34,223 bases of DNA from Isotricha intestinalis (GCA_023807065.1 JAJJLU010000033.1:1-34223), one strand, 5' to 3'; positions 18,754-28,542 are shown, counted from the stretch's first letter. Notes: generated by a model from the letters alone, not told the origin. Program-made: numbers and translations.

Positions 18754-19104
18754 AAATATTTTTTATTAGAATTGGAAAAAATTATGAAATTCATTTAAAA
18801 ATGAATTTATGAAATTTATTGATTTATTATTCAATTTAAAGGAATTATATTTTTATAACAAACAAAATAAATATAAAAAATTAAATAATTTATAATTTGT
18901 AAACTATTTTAAACTCTAAATAATTATAAACTATTTTAAATAACCTCATTTATTGAATTCAAACAATTATATTTATTACATTTGATATAAGGGAAAAAGG
19001 GGAAAAAAGACTTAATAATTAATATAATTCTTCCATTTAATTTAGATTTCATGAATAATTTCATATTAGATTGAAAAAATTCATGAGTAAATAAAATACA
19101 TTAT
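18754..19104. other. Convergent intergenic region with small hairpin
   Basis: This 351-base spacer lies between two convergent genes, so it should contain both 3' ends. A perfect 9-bp inverted repeat (AAATTCATT and AATGAATTT, 18787-18808) with a 4-base loop lies 33 bases after the phosphomevalonate kinase stop. In such AT-rich DNA a hairpin of this size can arise by chance, so a role in termination is only a guess. No ORF or RNA gene is seen. Confidence 0.4.
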
Positions 19105-19581
19105 TTAAATATTATATTTAAAAACTTCAATTCTATGAATTTGGATTGGGACAATTACATCCTTTGCCCTAAATTCAATTCCTGATTTTAAATTCCCTGG
19201 TATAATAACTTCATATACAACTTTTTTTGGTGATTTAATAATAAAATTAACTGGTAATATAGGATTTTCAATCCCATTATCTATCGAATCATATTTAGCA
19301 TTCATTAAATTTTCTCCATAATATTCAATTAAATATTTACCTTGTTCATAATGTTTATAAGGTCCATATTGTATTCCCTTTTGTTCCACACGAATATATT
19401 CATCATACACTTTTCCACCGCTTACTAATAAATCTTTTGGTGTTAATGTGTCAATTTTTATTTTATATATACAGTTTTCTTTTAATATTTTAATTTCTGT
19501 TTTTAAGTCTTCAATTTCTTTTTTTAATAATTCATTTTCTGATATATCCATTGTTGGTTTTTGAATAGGAGCGGAATCCAT
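19105..19581 (-). CDS. Small protein with coiled coil and beta-rich domain
   Basis: The 158-residue protein has a short polar N terminus, a coiled coil at about 16-36 (Leu/Ile/Lys/Glu heptads) and then a beta-rich domain (about 40-157). The latter holds the phrase YGPYKHYEQGKYLIEYYG, of the GPY-x4-G-x-Y-xV-x-F type found at the edge of some carbohydrate-binding beta-sandwich domains, mainly in bacterial polysaccharide proteins. That match is from memory of the pattern and unproven. There is no signal peptide, so it would be cytosolic. The gap to the next gene upstream (p24) is only 77 bases. Family unrecognised; a bacterial origin by transfer is one possibility. Confidence 0.7.
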   Translation of the reverse strand: MDSAPIQKPTMDISENELLKKEIEDLKTEIKILKENCIYKIKIDTLTPKDLLVSGGKVYDEYIRVEQKGIQYGPYKHYEQGKYLIEYYGENLMNAKYDSIDNGIENPILPVNFIIKSPKKVVYEVIIPGNLKSGIEFRAKDVIVPIQIHRIEVFKYNI

Positions 19582-19658
19582 GTTTTTTCAATTAATATAT
19601 TTTAAAAAAAAAAAAAGTACAAAAAATTTCAATATTAAAATAAAATATAATTCTTAAA

Positions 19659-20297
19659 TTAAAGTTCCCCTGAAAAAGCACCTTTAACTTTAGAAACTCT
19701 TTTATCTGGTCCAAAAAATCTTCTAATAATACATATTTGTAATAAACTTAAAAGAGTAACAACAGTGATTTTAATTAAAGTTAAATTATCAACACTATGA
19801 ATGATTTTTCTGAGAATTTTATTATGTCTATATCTTCTATCATTAATATGTCTAGAATTACTTTCAATTTCAATAAAAGCAGAAGTAACAGCTTTTAATT
19901 CTTCTCCCATTTCTTGAATATCTTTATCTTGAGCTAATTCATTAATAATTCCTTCTTCACTGGAAATATAAAAATCAAAAGAAATATAATATTTATGATC
20001 ATTAAGAGGATAAAAGCATAATTCATATTTTCCTGAATCTTCACCTTCTTCACTTTTATATGATCCATAATCTGCTTCTTTTTCTTCAAATATTATTGTA
20101 TTTTTATCTATGTTTATTAATGTTGTTCTTATATTCTCAGGACTCTCTGATGATACTACAAAATTTAATGTTATTATGTCGTCTTCTAATAATGTTTTTG
20201 TAAAACAATATTGCTTTTTTTCTCCTGATACTTTAAATTGAAGTGAATTTATTTGATATATTAATGATATTAAGATTATTATTATCCTTTTTGACAT
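19659..20297 (-). CDS. p24/TMED family cargo receptor
   Basis: The 212-residue protein fits the p24 (EMP24/GP25L/TMED) family in length and layout. It has a signal peptide (about 1-18), a GOLD beta-domain with Cys31 and Cys94 that should form the conserved disulfide, a helical linker (about 112-168), one membrane span (about 171-192) and a short cytosolic tail containing the diphenylalanine RRFFG, used by p24 proteins for COPII/COPI binding. These proteins cycle between ER and Golgi and select cargo. The tail lacks the C-terminal dilysine of some members and ends GEL. All key parts are present. Confidence 0.92.
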   Translation of the reverse strand: MSKRIIIILISLIYQINSLQFKVSGEKKQYCFTKTLLEDDIITLNFVVSSESPENIRTTLINIDKNTIIFEEKEADYGSYKSEEGEDSGKYELCFYPLNDHKYYISFDFYISSEEGIINELAQDKDIQEMGEELKAVTSAFIEIESNSRHINDRRYRHNKILRKIIHSVDNLTLIKITVVTLLSLLQICIIRRFFGPDKRVSKVKGAFSGEL

Positions 20298-20450
20298 TTT
20301 TAAAATAATTTTTTTTTATGGATTGGGATTAATTTGTTTATATTAATTATAAATTTGTTATTATATTATTTTTTATGATTAAATTTTTATTTTTATTTTT
20401 TTTAAGAGATTTTTTTTCAAAAAAATTAAAATTTTTTTGTTTTTATTTAT

Positions 20451-21716
20451 TTAACTTATATGATTCTTATTAGATAATTGTAATTTAATGGCTTTCTTAA
20501 TTAAGCATTCATCTAATTTTTTTAATAAACTTTGTTCAGAATTAGTGTGTCTTAAATCTAAAGTACCTAAAGTAGGATGAGTTTCTGCAATTTTTAAAGT
20601 TTCTTCATTCATAGTAACTTCATTATGACTTAAATCAATAGATTTAATAGTACTATTAAATTTCAAAGCTAAATTTAAATTTTTAATAGTTTCTTCACCT
20701 AATAAATTAGTAGATAAATCTAATTCTTCTAAATAATTATTCTTAGCTAGCATTTTAATAATTCTAGAACCATTTAAATCATCAAATCTATTCATTGCTA
20801 ATTTTAATATTTTTAATTTAGTATTTTCTTTCAAAACTAAACCAATAGCAAAAGAAGATTCACCTCCAATTAAATTATTACTTAAATCTATACTAACTAA
20901 ACTTCTTGTTCTAACTAAATAAGATGCTATTTTAATCATTCCTTTTTCAGTTATTCTATTACTTGATAAATCTAATTCTCTTAAAGTTTGATTGGTTATT
21001 AAACCTGGAACTAACCATTTAATCATTTCATCATCTACTAAATTTCCACATAATGTTAAAGATAAAAAATATGATAAATCTGTTATTAAAACACAAAATT
21101 TTTTCAAATCGGGAATTCTAATTCCAAATTGAGAATATTCATCTTCAATTGGTTTTAATTTTTTAGTAAAAATTTCTTGATTTTTATCATCATCATGGTC
21201 TCTTAAAATAGGAGAATATTTTAAACTTAGAGAAGTTAAATTTAAAAAATATTGAGGAATGAAACTAATATCAAAACTACATGAAAAAGTAGGAATATCT
21301 AAATTAAAAATATGATATTTAACAATATTACAAACTCTTTTTAATTCTTCTAATATTTTTTCTCCTTCAGAAACTCTATAATTTGTAATTAAATTTTTAA
21401 CATAATTCTCAGCATAACATTGCTTCCACGAATTACCATTAGAAGAACAATTTTCACTTTTAAATTGTTTTCTACAAACTCTTTCCCAATAAGGTTCATA
21501 ATCTATTATAGGAAATATGTCTTCAATGTCATAATCAACTGACATTATTTCATATACTTTTATTTTATATTTAAAATCTAAACCTTCTAATTTTTTATAT
21601 AATAAGTAGTTATTTGCTACTGTTTTTAATGCTATTTCTGACAGATCTTTCAATTCTGGTTTATGAACGATTTTTTGTCCTAATTCTCTTGCTTTTGTTA
21701 TTTTCGCAGCAAGCAT
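20451..21716 (-). CDS. LRR protein, DRC5/TCTE1-like axonemal subunit
   Basis: The 421-residue protein has an N-terminal helical region with EPYWERVCRKQF (74-85) and GNSWKQCYAE (94-103), which resemble the WxxxC and NSWK-type blocks of TCTE1/DRC5, the LRR subunit of the nexin-dynein regulatory complex in cilia. Residues about 215-390 form ribonuclease-inhibitor-type leucine-rich repeats with LDLSSNRI, IDLSNNLI, LKLAMNRF, LDLSTNLL and IDLSHNEV. No signal peptide or membrane span is present. A ciliate needs such a subunit for axonemal beat control. The LRR assignment is certain; the DRC5 call is based on remembered motifs, and another cytosolic LRR protein remains possible. Confidence 0.75.
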   Translation of the reverse strand: MLAAKITKARELGQKIVHKPELKDLSEIALKTVANNYLLYKKLEGLDFKYKIKVYEIMSVDYDIEDIFPIIDYEPYWERVCRKQFKSENCSSNGNSWKQCYAENYVKNLITNYRVSEGEKILEELKRVCNIVKYHIFNLDIPTFSCSFDISFIPQYFLNLTSLSLKYSPILRDHDDDKNQEIFTKKLKPIEDEYSQFGIRIPDLKKFCVLITDLSYFLSLTLCGNLVDDEMIKWLVPGLITNQTLRELDLSSNRITEKGMIKIASYLVRTRSLVSIDLSNNLIGGESSFAIGLVLKENTKLKILKLAMNRFDDLNGSRIIKMLAKNNYLEELDLSTNLLGEETIKNLNLALKFNSTIKSIDLSHNEVTMNEETLKIAETHPTLGTLDLRHTNSEQSLLKKLDECLIKKAIKLQLSNKNHIS

Positions 21717-21847
21717 AAGTTTTATTTTAATTTAATTATTTTTTATTAAAAATTTTTAATTTTTTTTTGATAATAAATTAAAAGGAAAATCTTATTAAAA
21801 TAGGATTTATATTATTTGAAACATTTAAATTTAATTATTTGTTTTTT

Positions 21848-23668
21848 TTAGCTTTTAGGCTGTAAAATTGCTGAGGAATAATGAATTATTTTTGAATTAA
21901 ACCATGAATATGTATTATCAAATTCTATTGTAAAGGGAACTGCATTTTTTGAAAATATTATTATTCGAATGTCTTGTTCTTTTTTTCCATCTTCACTAAA
22001 AGAAGTAATTTTTTCTATTTCACTTATTATATTATATTGTTTATCAATATATTTAGCAATTCTAACATTTATATCATAACCACCTTCAATATTAAAAGCA
22101 AAATATAAAATTGAATTATCGACTTCAAAATCAAATTTAATTTCTTTTGAAGAACCTGCTTTAATTTCTAATTGATTATAAAATCCTAATTTTAAATTTA
22201 TATCTCTAAATAATAAAAATTCTGTTTTAATATCATTAATAGGAAGAGCAGTTAAAGATTTTATTTTAGGACCTATTTCTTTATTATTTAAAAGTAAATA
22301 ATAACTAAAATGTCTACATTCTAAAGATTCATTCCATTCTTTTAATTCTTTAAAATATGATATATTATTTAATATATTTGGAATATATTCAATAAATTTT
22401 TTTCTATGAGATGGAAATATAAAATATAATTTTTTTAACATTTTATATATTATCATTTGTATTTCAAAACTAATATCAAAATAAATAAGTGGTTTAATAT
22501 AATAATCAAGTATTAAGTTTATTATTTCATTATAATAAGCTTGTAAAATATCATATTGATATGTTAATTCATATTTTTGCATATCTAAAAATTTCATATT
22601 TCTTAAATCATATTCATTATAATCATTATTTATTAAAATAAAATTATGTGTTGTTATACAGTCTTCTGATTCTGAAAGAGAAGTATCAATAATATAATTT
22701 TTTAAAAATAAAAATCTCATATAAAAATTTCCTAATTCTTTATATAATTCTACAAATTCAAATGTTGGAGAATTTAACATTTGTTGAATTATATCCTTTG
22801 AAAAAACTCCAATTAATTCAAATTGTTCAAAATAATATGGTAATGATTCAAGAGAATCTTTAAAGTGTTTTAATATCTCAATAAAATTTTTTATTTGGAA
22901 ATCTTGTTTTAAAAGATAATAAACATCTTTTTTAGTTAAAATTTCTTTAAAATTATTATATTCTTCAGAATGATTATTTGGAAATGAATCTAATAATTCT
23001 TGAAAATTCTTTTTTTCATTATTTCTAAGTGAAAAAGATAGATTATAATTTATAAAATTTTTTAATTTTTTTATTAAAATTTGGAAAATTATTTTTGAAG
23101 GATTATTTAATAAAATTATTTGTTTGAATATTTTTATAAAAGAAAAAACATCATCTTTATTACATAAATATTCAAAATTTTCATAGTCTAATAATCTATT
23201 TATTATATTATTTATATCAGATATATCTAAAAAGTTTTCTATTTTCATAAAAGATTCAAAACATTTAATTTCTTTATTAGTTAAAAAATATTCTTTTGAA
23301 AAAAATTTTCCTTTATTTTCTTTTTTTTCTTTTATATTTACTGATAAAACCTCATTTATTGCTTTTTTGATTAATGTTGATGCTTCATTTATTGAAATTA
23401 TTGCTTCATTTATTTTTTGATTTTTAATAAAACTTTCAGCTGAATAAATAAGTTCTTTAAAACATTCATATGATGAATTTTGTAAATTTTTTCCCAAAAT
23501 TTTATTTATTTCTTTTGGCTTAACTGTTGATGATTTTTTAATTTTTATTTCTTCAAACATTGATTCATGTTCTTTTTCAAATCTTTCTTTTTCATTTAAT
23601 ATCTTTTCATCATCTTTATTATAATTAATCATTGTTTTAATACTATTAATTACAGATGAAAGAGACAT
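21848..23668 (-). CDS. GOLD-domain protein, unknown function
   Basis: The 606-residue protein is mostly alpha-helical for its first 470 residues, with no recognised motif. Residues about 488-600 form a beta-sandwich of the GOLD type: a predicted strand series, SSKEIKFDFEV, then YFAFNIEGGYDINVRI, and near the end FDNTYSWFNSKIIHY, which matches the (F/W)DNxYSWFxSKxxxY signature of cytosolic GOLD proteins such as the FYCO1 and SEC14-like groups. There is no signal peptide or membrane span, so it differs from the p24 protein encoded nearby. GOLD domains bind membranes or cargo, so a role in trafficking is inferred. The helical N-terminal region could be a vesicle-tether or lipid-transfer module. 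Confidence 0.75.
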   Translation of the reverse strand: MSLSSVINSIKTMINYNKDDEKILNEKERFEKEHESMFEEIKIKKSSTVKPKEINKILGKNLQNSSYECFKELIYSAESFIKNQKINEAIISINEASTLIKKAINEVLSVNIKEKKENKGKFFSKEYFLTNKEIKCFESFMKIENFLDISDINNIINRLLDYENFEYLCNKDDVFSFIKIFKQIILLNNPSKIIFQILIKKLKNFINYNLSFSLRNNEKKNFQELLDSFPNNHSEEYNNFKEILTKKDVYYLLKQDFQIKNFIEILKHFKDSLESLPYYFEQFELIGVFSKDIIQQMLNSPTFEFVELYKELGNFYMRFLFLKNYIIDTSLSESEDCITTHNFILINNDYNEYDLRNMKFLDMQKYELTYQYDILQAYYNEIINLILDYYIKPLIYFDISFEIQMIIYKMLKKLYFIFPSHRKKFIEYIPNILNNISYFKELKEWNESLECRHFSYYLLLNNKEIGPKIKSLTALPINDIKTEFLLFRDINLKLGFYNQLEIKAGSSKEIKFDFEVDNSILYFAFNIEGGYDINVRIAKYIDKQYNIISEIEKITSFSEDGKKEQDIRIIIFSKNAVPFTIEFDNTYSWFNSKIIHYSSAILQPKS

Positions 23669-24020
23669 TTCTTAACTTTTTACAAAAATAAATGTAAAAT
23701 ATTTAAATATTAAATATTATTTATTTTATATTTATTTTTGATAAATAGTTTTATTTTTTATATTCAAAAATGCTTTTAAAATTCAAAAAATTGAATTGTA
23801 TATAATTAAATATTTAACATTCCATAATATTTTTTGCTTTTTAGATTTCAAATAAAATATTATAGTAAATATATTAATTAAATAGAAATTTATTATTATA
23901 ACATCTTTTTAGTTTAAATAAATTAAGAAAAATATAAAAAAATATAATTTTTATAAACCAAAAAATACAATCATTAAAATAATTCATAAAACATATATAA
24001 TTTTGAATATATTTTTTCAA
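23669..24020. other. Intergenic region between two minus-strand genes
   Basis: These 352 bases of AT-rich sequence separate the start of the GOLD-domain gene and the end of the receptor-kinase gene. A 7-bp inverted repeat (AATTCAA and TTGAATT, 23780-23797) is present but could be chance. No gene, tRNA or tandem repeat is recognisable. Confidence 0.45.
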
Positions 24021-26162
24021 CTAAAACTTATTTCTTTTTTGACTAAAAACATATGTAGTCATAAATTGAAAAAATCTTTGAGAATAAATTTTAGGATGAA
24101 CTGCAGAAATATTAGTTTTATCTTCTTTTTTACAAAGGAAAAAATTTTTAATAAAAGTTTCAAGTTTTTTTCTAACACCATAAAAAGAAAGATAATCAAT
24201 GATTCCAATGTAATAAACATATTTTTTGTCTTTTGAAACATACATTCTCATAGTTTTAGTTTGTTTTGTTATTTCAGGTTTATAATCTAAAACAGTAATA
24301 AAAAGAGAATAATCCATTAAATTGTATTTAGTTAATAATTCAATATCATTTTTCATTATTCCATACACCAATTCTCTTTGAAAAGAATTTATAAAAATTA
24401 GTTTTGGTTCTAATTTAATAATATCTAAAAAATCTAAATCTTTTAATGTTACTTCTTTTTTATTTTGAATTAAATTTTTTGTATTTCTTTTATAAGAAGA
24501 ACCCTTTAAATCAAATTTATATTTTATAATTTTCTTTTCTGAAAAAGGAGAAATATTTTCCATTAAAATCATATTAACATGACTTACTCCTACATTAATT
24601 GTATAAACTCCATAAATACGAACCAAAAGAGAATAATGATTTTTTAATAAATAATTAAAATATTCTTTAATAAAAAATTTAAAAGATTGTAAATCTTTAT
24701 CTGATATTGTTTTTAAAATGAATTTTTCATCATAAGTTTTAAAAAATAAAGAACCACTTTTCCCTTCTCCTTTTGCTACTTTTGCAAAACTATATAAATT
24801 TTTATCAAAATCAAAACTATTTGTTAAAACTTCATTTCTAATATTATCTATTTTTCTTAATGTTTTAAATATTTCAGGATTATATTCTTCTAAATAAACT
24901 TTATTTCTAAATAATTTTTCATAAGATTTTATTTTTTTAATTGGTATTTCTGTAATATCATTTAAAGAATTATCCTTAATTTCATATGAATAATAAGCTA
25001 CATCCTTTGTTAATTGTTGTTCTAATTTTAATATTATTTCTTTGTACTTTTTGTTTTTAAAACAATTATCTAAAATTTGAGAATCATCATAATTTGAAAT
25101 AATATATTTTATCCCTTCAATAATATAATATATAGATAATAAAATAGTTGAAGTATGAACTTTATCAGAAGCATTTTTATCATTAGTTTCACTTTCTAAA
25201 ATTTTTGAAAGTTTTGATGAATTTGTTGCCATATCACTAGAACTATCTGAAATTAAAGAGTAATTTATTGTAATATTATTAGAAAATGAACATTTTTCTT
25301 CTTCTTCCATAAATTCAATTATTGAAGATTCTAAGTTTTTTTTTACTTTCTTTGAACAAAGAATTAATTGAATTTCACCTAATCTAACAAAAATTAAAAA
25401 TATTTCAAATACACCAAATAAACACATTCTCCATAAACTTTTTTTGTTTTTATCTTCAAATGAAGTTGTATATACACAATTAGAAAATACTAGAGCAAAT
25501 AAAAGGAAATAAAAAATATGTCTTATTAAAAGAAATTGTGAACTTTTCTTTATTAATAAATTTGAATTTGCTTGGTAAATAATATATAATGAATAAATTA
25601 TTAAAAAAATATAACATATAACACATAATATTAACATAATAAGCCAAAAATAATCCAATTGTAATTCTTTATTAAACATTATTTTATCAACATGTTTTTC
25701 AACAAAAAAGTATTTAATTAGAATATAAAAAATAGGAATGAAAATTGATAAATAATGAATATCTCCTCCTAAACTAAGAGGATTTTTAAACATTTTTACA
25801 TATTCATAACAATAACATATTTCAAAAAAAATACAAGAAAATTGTAAAGTGTGATTAAAAACTTTTGTATTATCATTAATTATAAACCCATATTTTTCTT
25901 TTATTTTTAAAAAATCAAATTTAGAAATAAATATATTAGATTTATTAATAAAAAACTCTTTTATATATGTATCTTGAATTATCATTAAATTTGAATATTT
26001 TATTGATCTATAAAAAGATAATACCATTATTAAGAATCCAATATATGTATTTTTTTCTCTTCCTTTATATGAAATAAAAAAGAAAAAAACGAATTGAATA
26101 GCATTAACTAAAAACAAAATACTTTTCACTAAAAAAAAACTAATTTCTTCATAATTATTCAT
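24021..26162 (-). CDS. Seven-span receptor fused to phosphatidylinositol phosphate kinase
   Basis: The 713-residue protein has six or seven hydrophobic segments in its first 270 residues (about 8-31, 38-55, 105-120, 135-153, 170-195, 212-230, 246-268). After a Ser/Asn-rich linker comes a PIP kinase domain (about 420-700). Kinase landmarks are GEGKSGS (465-471), Lys484 in FILKTI, DLKGS (551-555), MDYSL (616-620), IID (654-656) as the DFG equivalent, and SAVHPKIYSQRF (686-697) near the C terminus. All catalytic elements are present, so it should make a PtdIns bisphosphate, coupled to a receptor-like membrane domain. This is the GPCR-PIPK architecture known from Dictyostelium RpkA, oomycetes and other protists. 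The gene ends in TAG, the only one in the window to do so. Confidence 0.88.
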   Translation of the reverse strand: MNNYEEISFFLVKSILFLVNAIQFVFFFFISYKGREKNTYIGFLIMVLSFYRSIKYSNLMIIQDTYIKEFFINKSNIFISKFDFLKIKEKYGFIINDNTKVFNHTLQFSCIFFEICYCYEYVKMFKNPLSLGGDIHYLSIFIPIFYILIKYFFVEKHVDKIMFNKELQLDYFWLIMLILCVICYIFLIIYSLYIIYQANSNLLIKKSSQFLLIRHIFYFLLFALVFSNCVYTTSFEDKNKKSLWRMCLFGVFEIFLIFVRLGEIQLILCSKKVKKNLESSIIEFMEEEEKCSFSNNITINYSLISDSSSDMATNSSKLSKILESETNDKNASDKVHTSTILLSIYYIIEGIKYIISNYDDSQILDNCFKNKKYKEIILKLEQQLTKDVAYYSYEIKDNSLNDITEIPIKKIKSYEKLFRNKVYLEEYNPEIFKTLRKIDNIRNEVLTNSFDFDKNLYSFAKVAKGEGKSGSLFFKTYDEKFILKTISDKDLQSFKFFIKEYFNYLLKNHYSLLVRIYGVYTINVGVSHVNMILMENISPFSEKKIIKYKFDLKGSSYKRNTKNLIQNKKEVTLKDLDFLDIIKLEPKLIFINSFQRELVYGIMKNDIELLTKYNLMDYSLFITVLDYKPEITKQTKTMRMYVSKDKKYVYYIGIIDYLSFYGVRKKLETFIKNFFLCKKEDKTNISAVHPKIYSQRFFQFMTTYVFSQKRNKF

Positions 26163-26278
26163 TAAAATAAAAAAATCAAAAAATTAAAACTCAAAAAAAA
26201 ATAAAAAATTAAGACAAAAAATTTAAAAAACAGATAAATGATAATAAAAAAAATAAAAAAAATAAAAAAAAAAATAAA
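26163..26278. promoter_or_regulatory. Short A-rich divergent promoter region
   Basis: The 116 bases between the ATG codons of the receptor-PIPK gene (minus) and the zinc-ribbon gene (plus) are almost pure A with scattered T on the plus strand, ending in repeated AAAATAAAA-type blocks. Both promoters and 5' UTRs must fit here. This is inferred from orientation; no known motif is seen. Confidence 0.45.
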
Positions 26279-27061
26279 ATGCAAGGAGGCAATAGTGAAA
26301 TGATAAAAAAAATCGATAATCCAAAAGGTGAAAAAACAATAGTATGTTGGAATTGTTTGACAGTATTAATGGTAAAAGAGGAATGGAATTTAGTAGAATG
26401 TTCATTTTGTGAGAAAATAAACAGAGTACCACATGATGATACAGACAATAAGCCAGAATTAATAAAATTAGAGAAAAATTTTAATCACTTTGAATTAAAT
26501 GTTCCATATGTATTTAATATAGTAGCATGTCCTTATTGTTTCACTGAAAATAGATATAGAAAAAATGCAGAACAAGTTATTTGTTATAGATGTCAACATT
26601 CTATTCCAATTAGAGGTGCTATACCAAGAGAAGTTAATAATAATTATAATCATAAATTAAAAACACCTCAAAATATCTTAAATAGAAATTTCAGTATTGT
26701 TAAACCTTTTAAAGGTCTTTTCCCACAACCTATTATTTTTAATTTTGAAAATCCTTGTGATTGTAAACAAAGAGAAAATGATTTTTATTTTGCTAAATTA
26801 GTTAAAAAATTAGCTAAAAGAAATGAAAAGAAATTTAAACCTGTTATTCCTTATGATCATTATGATCCTATTAGTGAAATGGTAAAAGATATTCATCAAA
26901 GGCAATTAAGTGCTAGTAGAAATAAAGAAAATAATAGATATATTTATAATTATAATAGTCAACCTGATGGTTTTATTGCTAAAAGTCAAGGAAATTTATT
27001 TAAAAGTTTTAGCCCTGTTAAAGTACAAAATATAAATAACATTTTTTTTGATTATTTGTAA
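26279..27061 (+). CDS. Double zinc-ribbon protein, unknown
   Basis: The 260-residue protein has two four-cysteine zinc ribbons in its first 110 residues. Ribbon 1 uses CWNC (23-26) and CSFC (41-44), with the phrase VECSFCEKINRVP resembling LSD1-type ribbons (CxxC-x14-CxxC followed by a VP). Ribbon 2 uses CPYC (84-87) and CYRC (102-105). The remaining 150 residues are basic and probably disordered with scattered Tyr and Asn; there is no signal peptide or membrane span. It shares a 116-base divergent spacer with the receptor-PIPK gene. A link to TMEM55-type phosphoinositide phosphatases, which also have CxxC ribbons, was considered, but the membrane spans of that family are missing. Function unknown. 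Confidence 0.75.
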   Translation: MQGGNSEMIKKIDNPKGEKTIVCWNCLTVLMVKEEWNLVECSFCEKINRVPHDDTDNKPELIKLEKNFNHFELNVPYVFNIVACPYCFTENRYRKNAEQVICYRCQHSIPIRGAIPREVNNNYNHKLKTPQNILNRNFSIVKPFKGLFPQPIIFNFENPCDCKQRENDFYFAKLVKKLAKRNEKKFKPVIPYDHYDPISEMVKDIHQRQLSASRNKENNRYIYNYNSQPDGFIAKSQGNLFKSFSPVKVQNINNIFFDYL

Positions 27062-27186
27062 ATTTTTAATTCCAACTTTTTTTTCCTTCTGTTTTTTATT
27101 CATTAAGGTTTATATATTTTTATAATAAAATTTTAATTTGTTTTTTAAATTGTACATTTTTTATTTAATTTAATTTTTTAACAATA

Positions 27187-28542
27187 ATGGAATTATTTAA
27201 AAAAAAGCCAAGTATTCATAAACTATTAAAAAATAAAATTTTTTTTAATGATTATCATCAATTGAAATATGCTTTAAAAACAACTAGATTAATACCATAT
27301 GACTTTATGATTCAAAGAATTCAACCTAAATTAAAAATTGAAAATACAAAGAAACAAAAAAGTCATAGTTTAGAAAATTTAAGTCATCCTGCAAGTCAAT
27401 TAGATTATATCCTTCAGGAAGGTCAACTTCAGTTTGAAAAAAACAAAGAAATATTTCAAAATTATAAAAATTCAAATGATTCTTTTGTAAAACATTATAA
27501 ATTATTAGTTAAAAATAATTCTGCGAGAAACAATTTAAAAAGCAATAATTATAAAGACAAAGAAATTAAAAGCAAAAAAGAAAAAATTGATAATTTATTT
27601 AAATCAACTGGAATTTTATTAAAAGAACCAAATGACTTATATTTTTATTATTTATATTCTTCAAAAAATAAAAAAATAAAATTATCAAAAGAAAAATCTA
27701 TAAAATATTTAGAAAAAATAAAAGAATTTTTGATTAAAGATTCATCGAAAATATCATATGAAAATGAAAGTAATAATATGAATTCAATAAATGAAAGTGA
27801 AAAATCTAGTTTAAATGAAGATAGTAAAAGTATTATACAAAAAAATCAAGAATTACAATATTTCATTTCAAAAACAAAACAAACATTAAAATCAATTTCT
27901 GAAAATAAAAATTATTTAGATGATTTTTCAAGCAGAAAAACTCCTAAATTAAATAGGACTTCTTCAACTAATTTTTTTTCACCAAATGCAACATATATAA
28001 ACTATTATAATTCTCTCCAAAATAAAGTTGGTAAAAAAAAACTTAATATTCCTCTTAAAATAAATAAAAATATTTTAAACAAAGATTTAGAAAATATATC
28101 ATTGCCAAAAAAAAGTAGAAAATCTTCATTAGATAGTTTAAGTAATATAATGTATAAAAAAAGTAATTCAGAAAGTTTATTTTCAACTAAAATAAAAAAT
28201 GCTAATTTAACTCCTAAGAATAAAATAGAATTTTGTTTTGAAAAAATCAAATCAAATCCAAAATTAAATAAAGATGAAATTAATAATATTGGAGATTTAT
28301 TATATGATAATAAAATTCCTTTTGATTCAAAGGGAAGTATTAATTCTTTTCAATTTTATAAAAGTATTAAAAATACTCAGGACAAAATAAATGAATTTAA
28401 TATTAAAAATTCTATTAGGAAAATATATGTTCATAAAATACCTAATAATACAAAGAAAAAATTTAAGGAATTAGATGAGCTCGAAAATAAAATTCAATAT
28501 TTTAAAGGAAAATTATATAAAAGTGCTTTAGAAGTACCATAA
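27187..28542 (+). CDS. Basic Ser/Asn-rich protein, unknown
   Basis: The 451-residue protein is rich in Lys, Asn and Ser and largely without recognisable fold. The first 60 residues (IHKLLKNKIFF and YDFMIQRIQPKL) and residues 140-190 look helical and could be a conserved core; the rest has many SS and SxS clusters with basic neighbours, good candidate phosphorylation sites. A weak coiled coil lies at about 205-240. No signal peptide, membrane span, zinc ligand cluster or catalytic motif is visible. It follows the zinc-ribbon gene by 125 bases on the same strand. The ORF is long and uninterrupted and has the codon use of its neighbours, so the gene is real, but the function cannot be told. Confidence 0.65.
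   Translation: MELFKKKPSIHKLLKNKIFFNDYHQLKYALKTTRLIPYDFMIQRIQPKLKIENTKKQKSHSLENLSHPASQLDYILQEGQLQFEKNKEIFQNYKNSNDSFVKHYKLLVKNNSARNNLKSNNYKDKEIKSKKEKIDNLFKSTGILLKEPNDLYFYYLYSSKNKKIKLSKEKSIKYLEKIKEFLIKDSSKISYENESNNMNSINESEKSSLNEDSKSIIQKNQELQYFISKTKQTLKSISENKNYLDDFSSRKTPKLNRTSSTNFFSPNATYINYYNSLQNKVGKKKLNIPLKINKNILNKDLENISLPKKSRKSSLDSLSNIMYKKSNSESLFSTKIKNANLTPKNKIEFCFEKIKSNPKLNKDEINNIGDLLYDNKIPFDSKGSINSFQFYKSIKNTQDKINEFNIKNSIRKIYVHKIPNNTKKKFKELDELENKIQYFKGKLYKSALEVP

Noticed and set aside
18787..18808. Hairpin as a transcription terminator
   Set aside because: A 9-bp AT-rich inverted repeat is expected by chance in such DNA, and ciliate termination is not known to use simple hairpins; kept only as a note in the spacer entry.
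24003..24236. A 77-codon plus-strand ORF overlapping the receptor-PIPK C terminus
   Set aside because: It is antisense to the conserved kinase C-terminal block and has no domain of its own.
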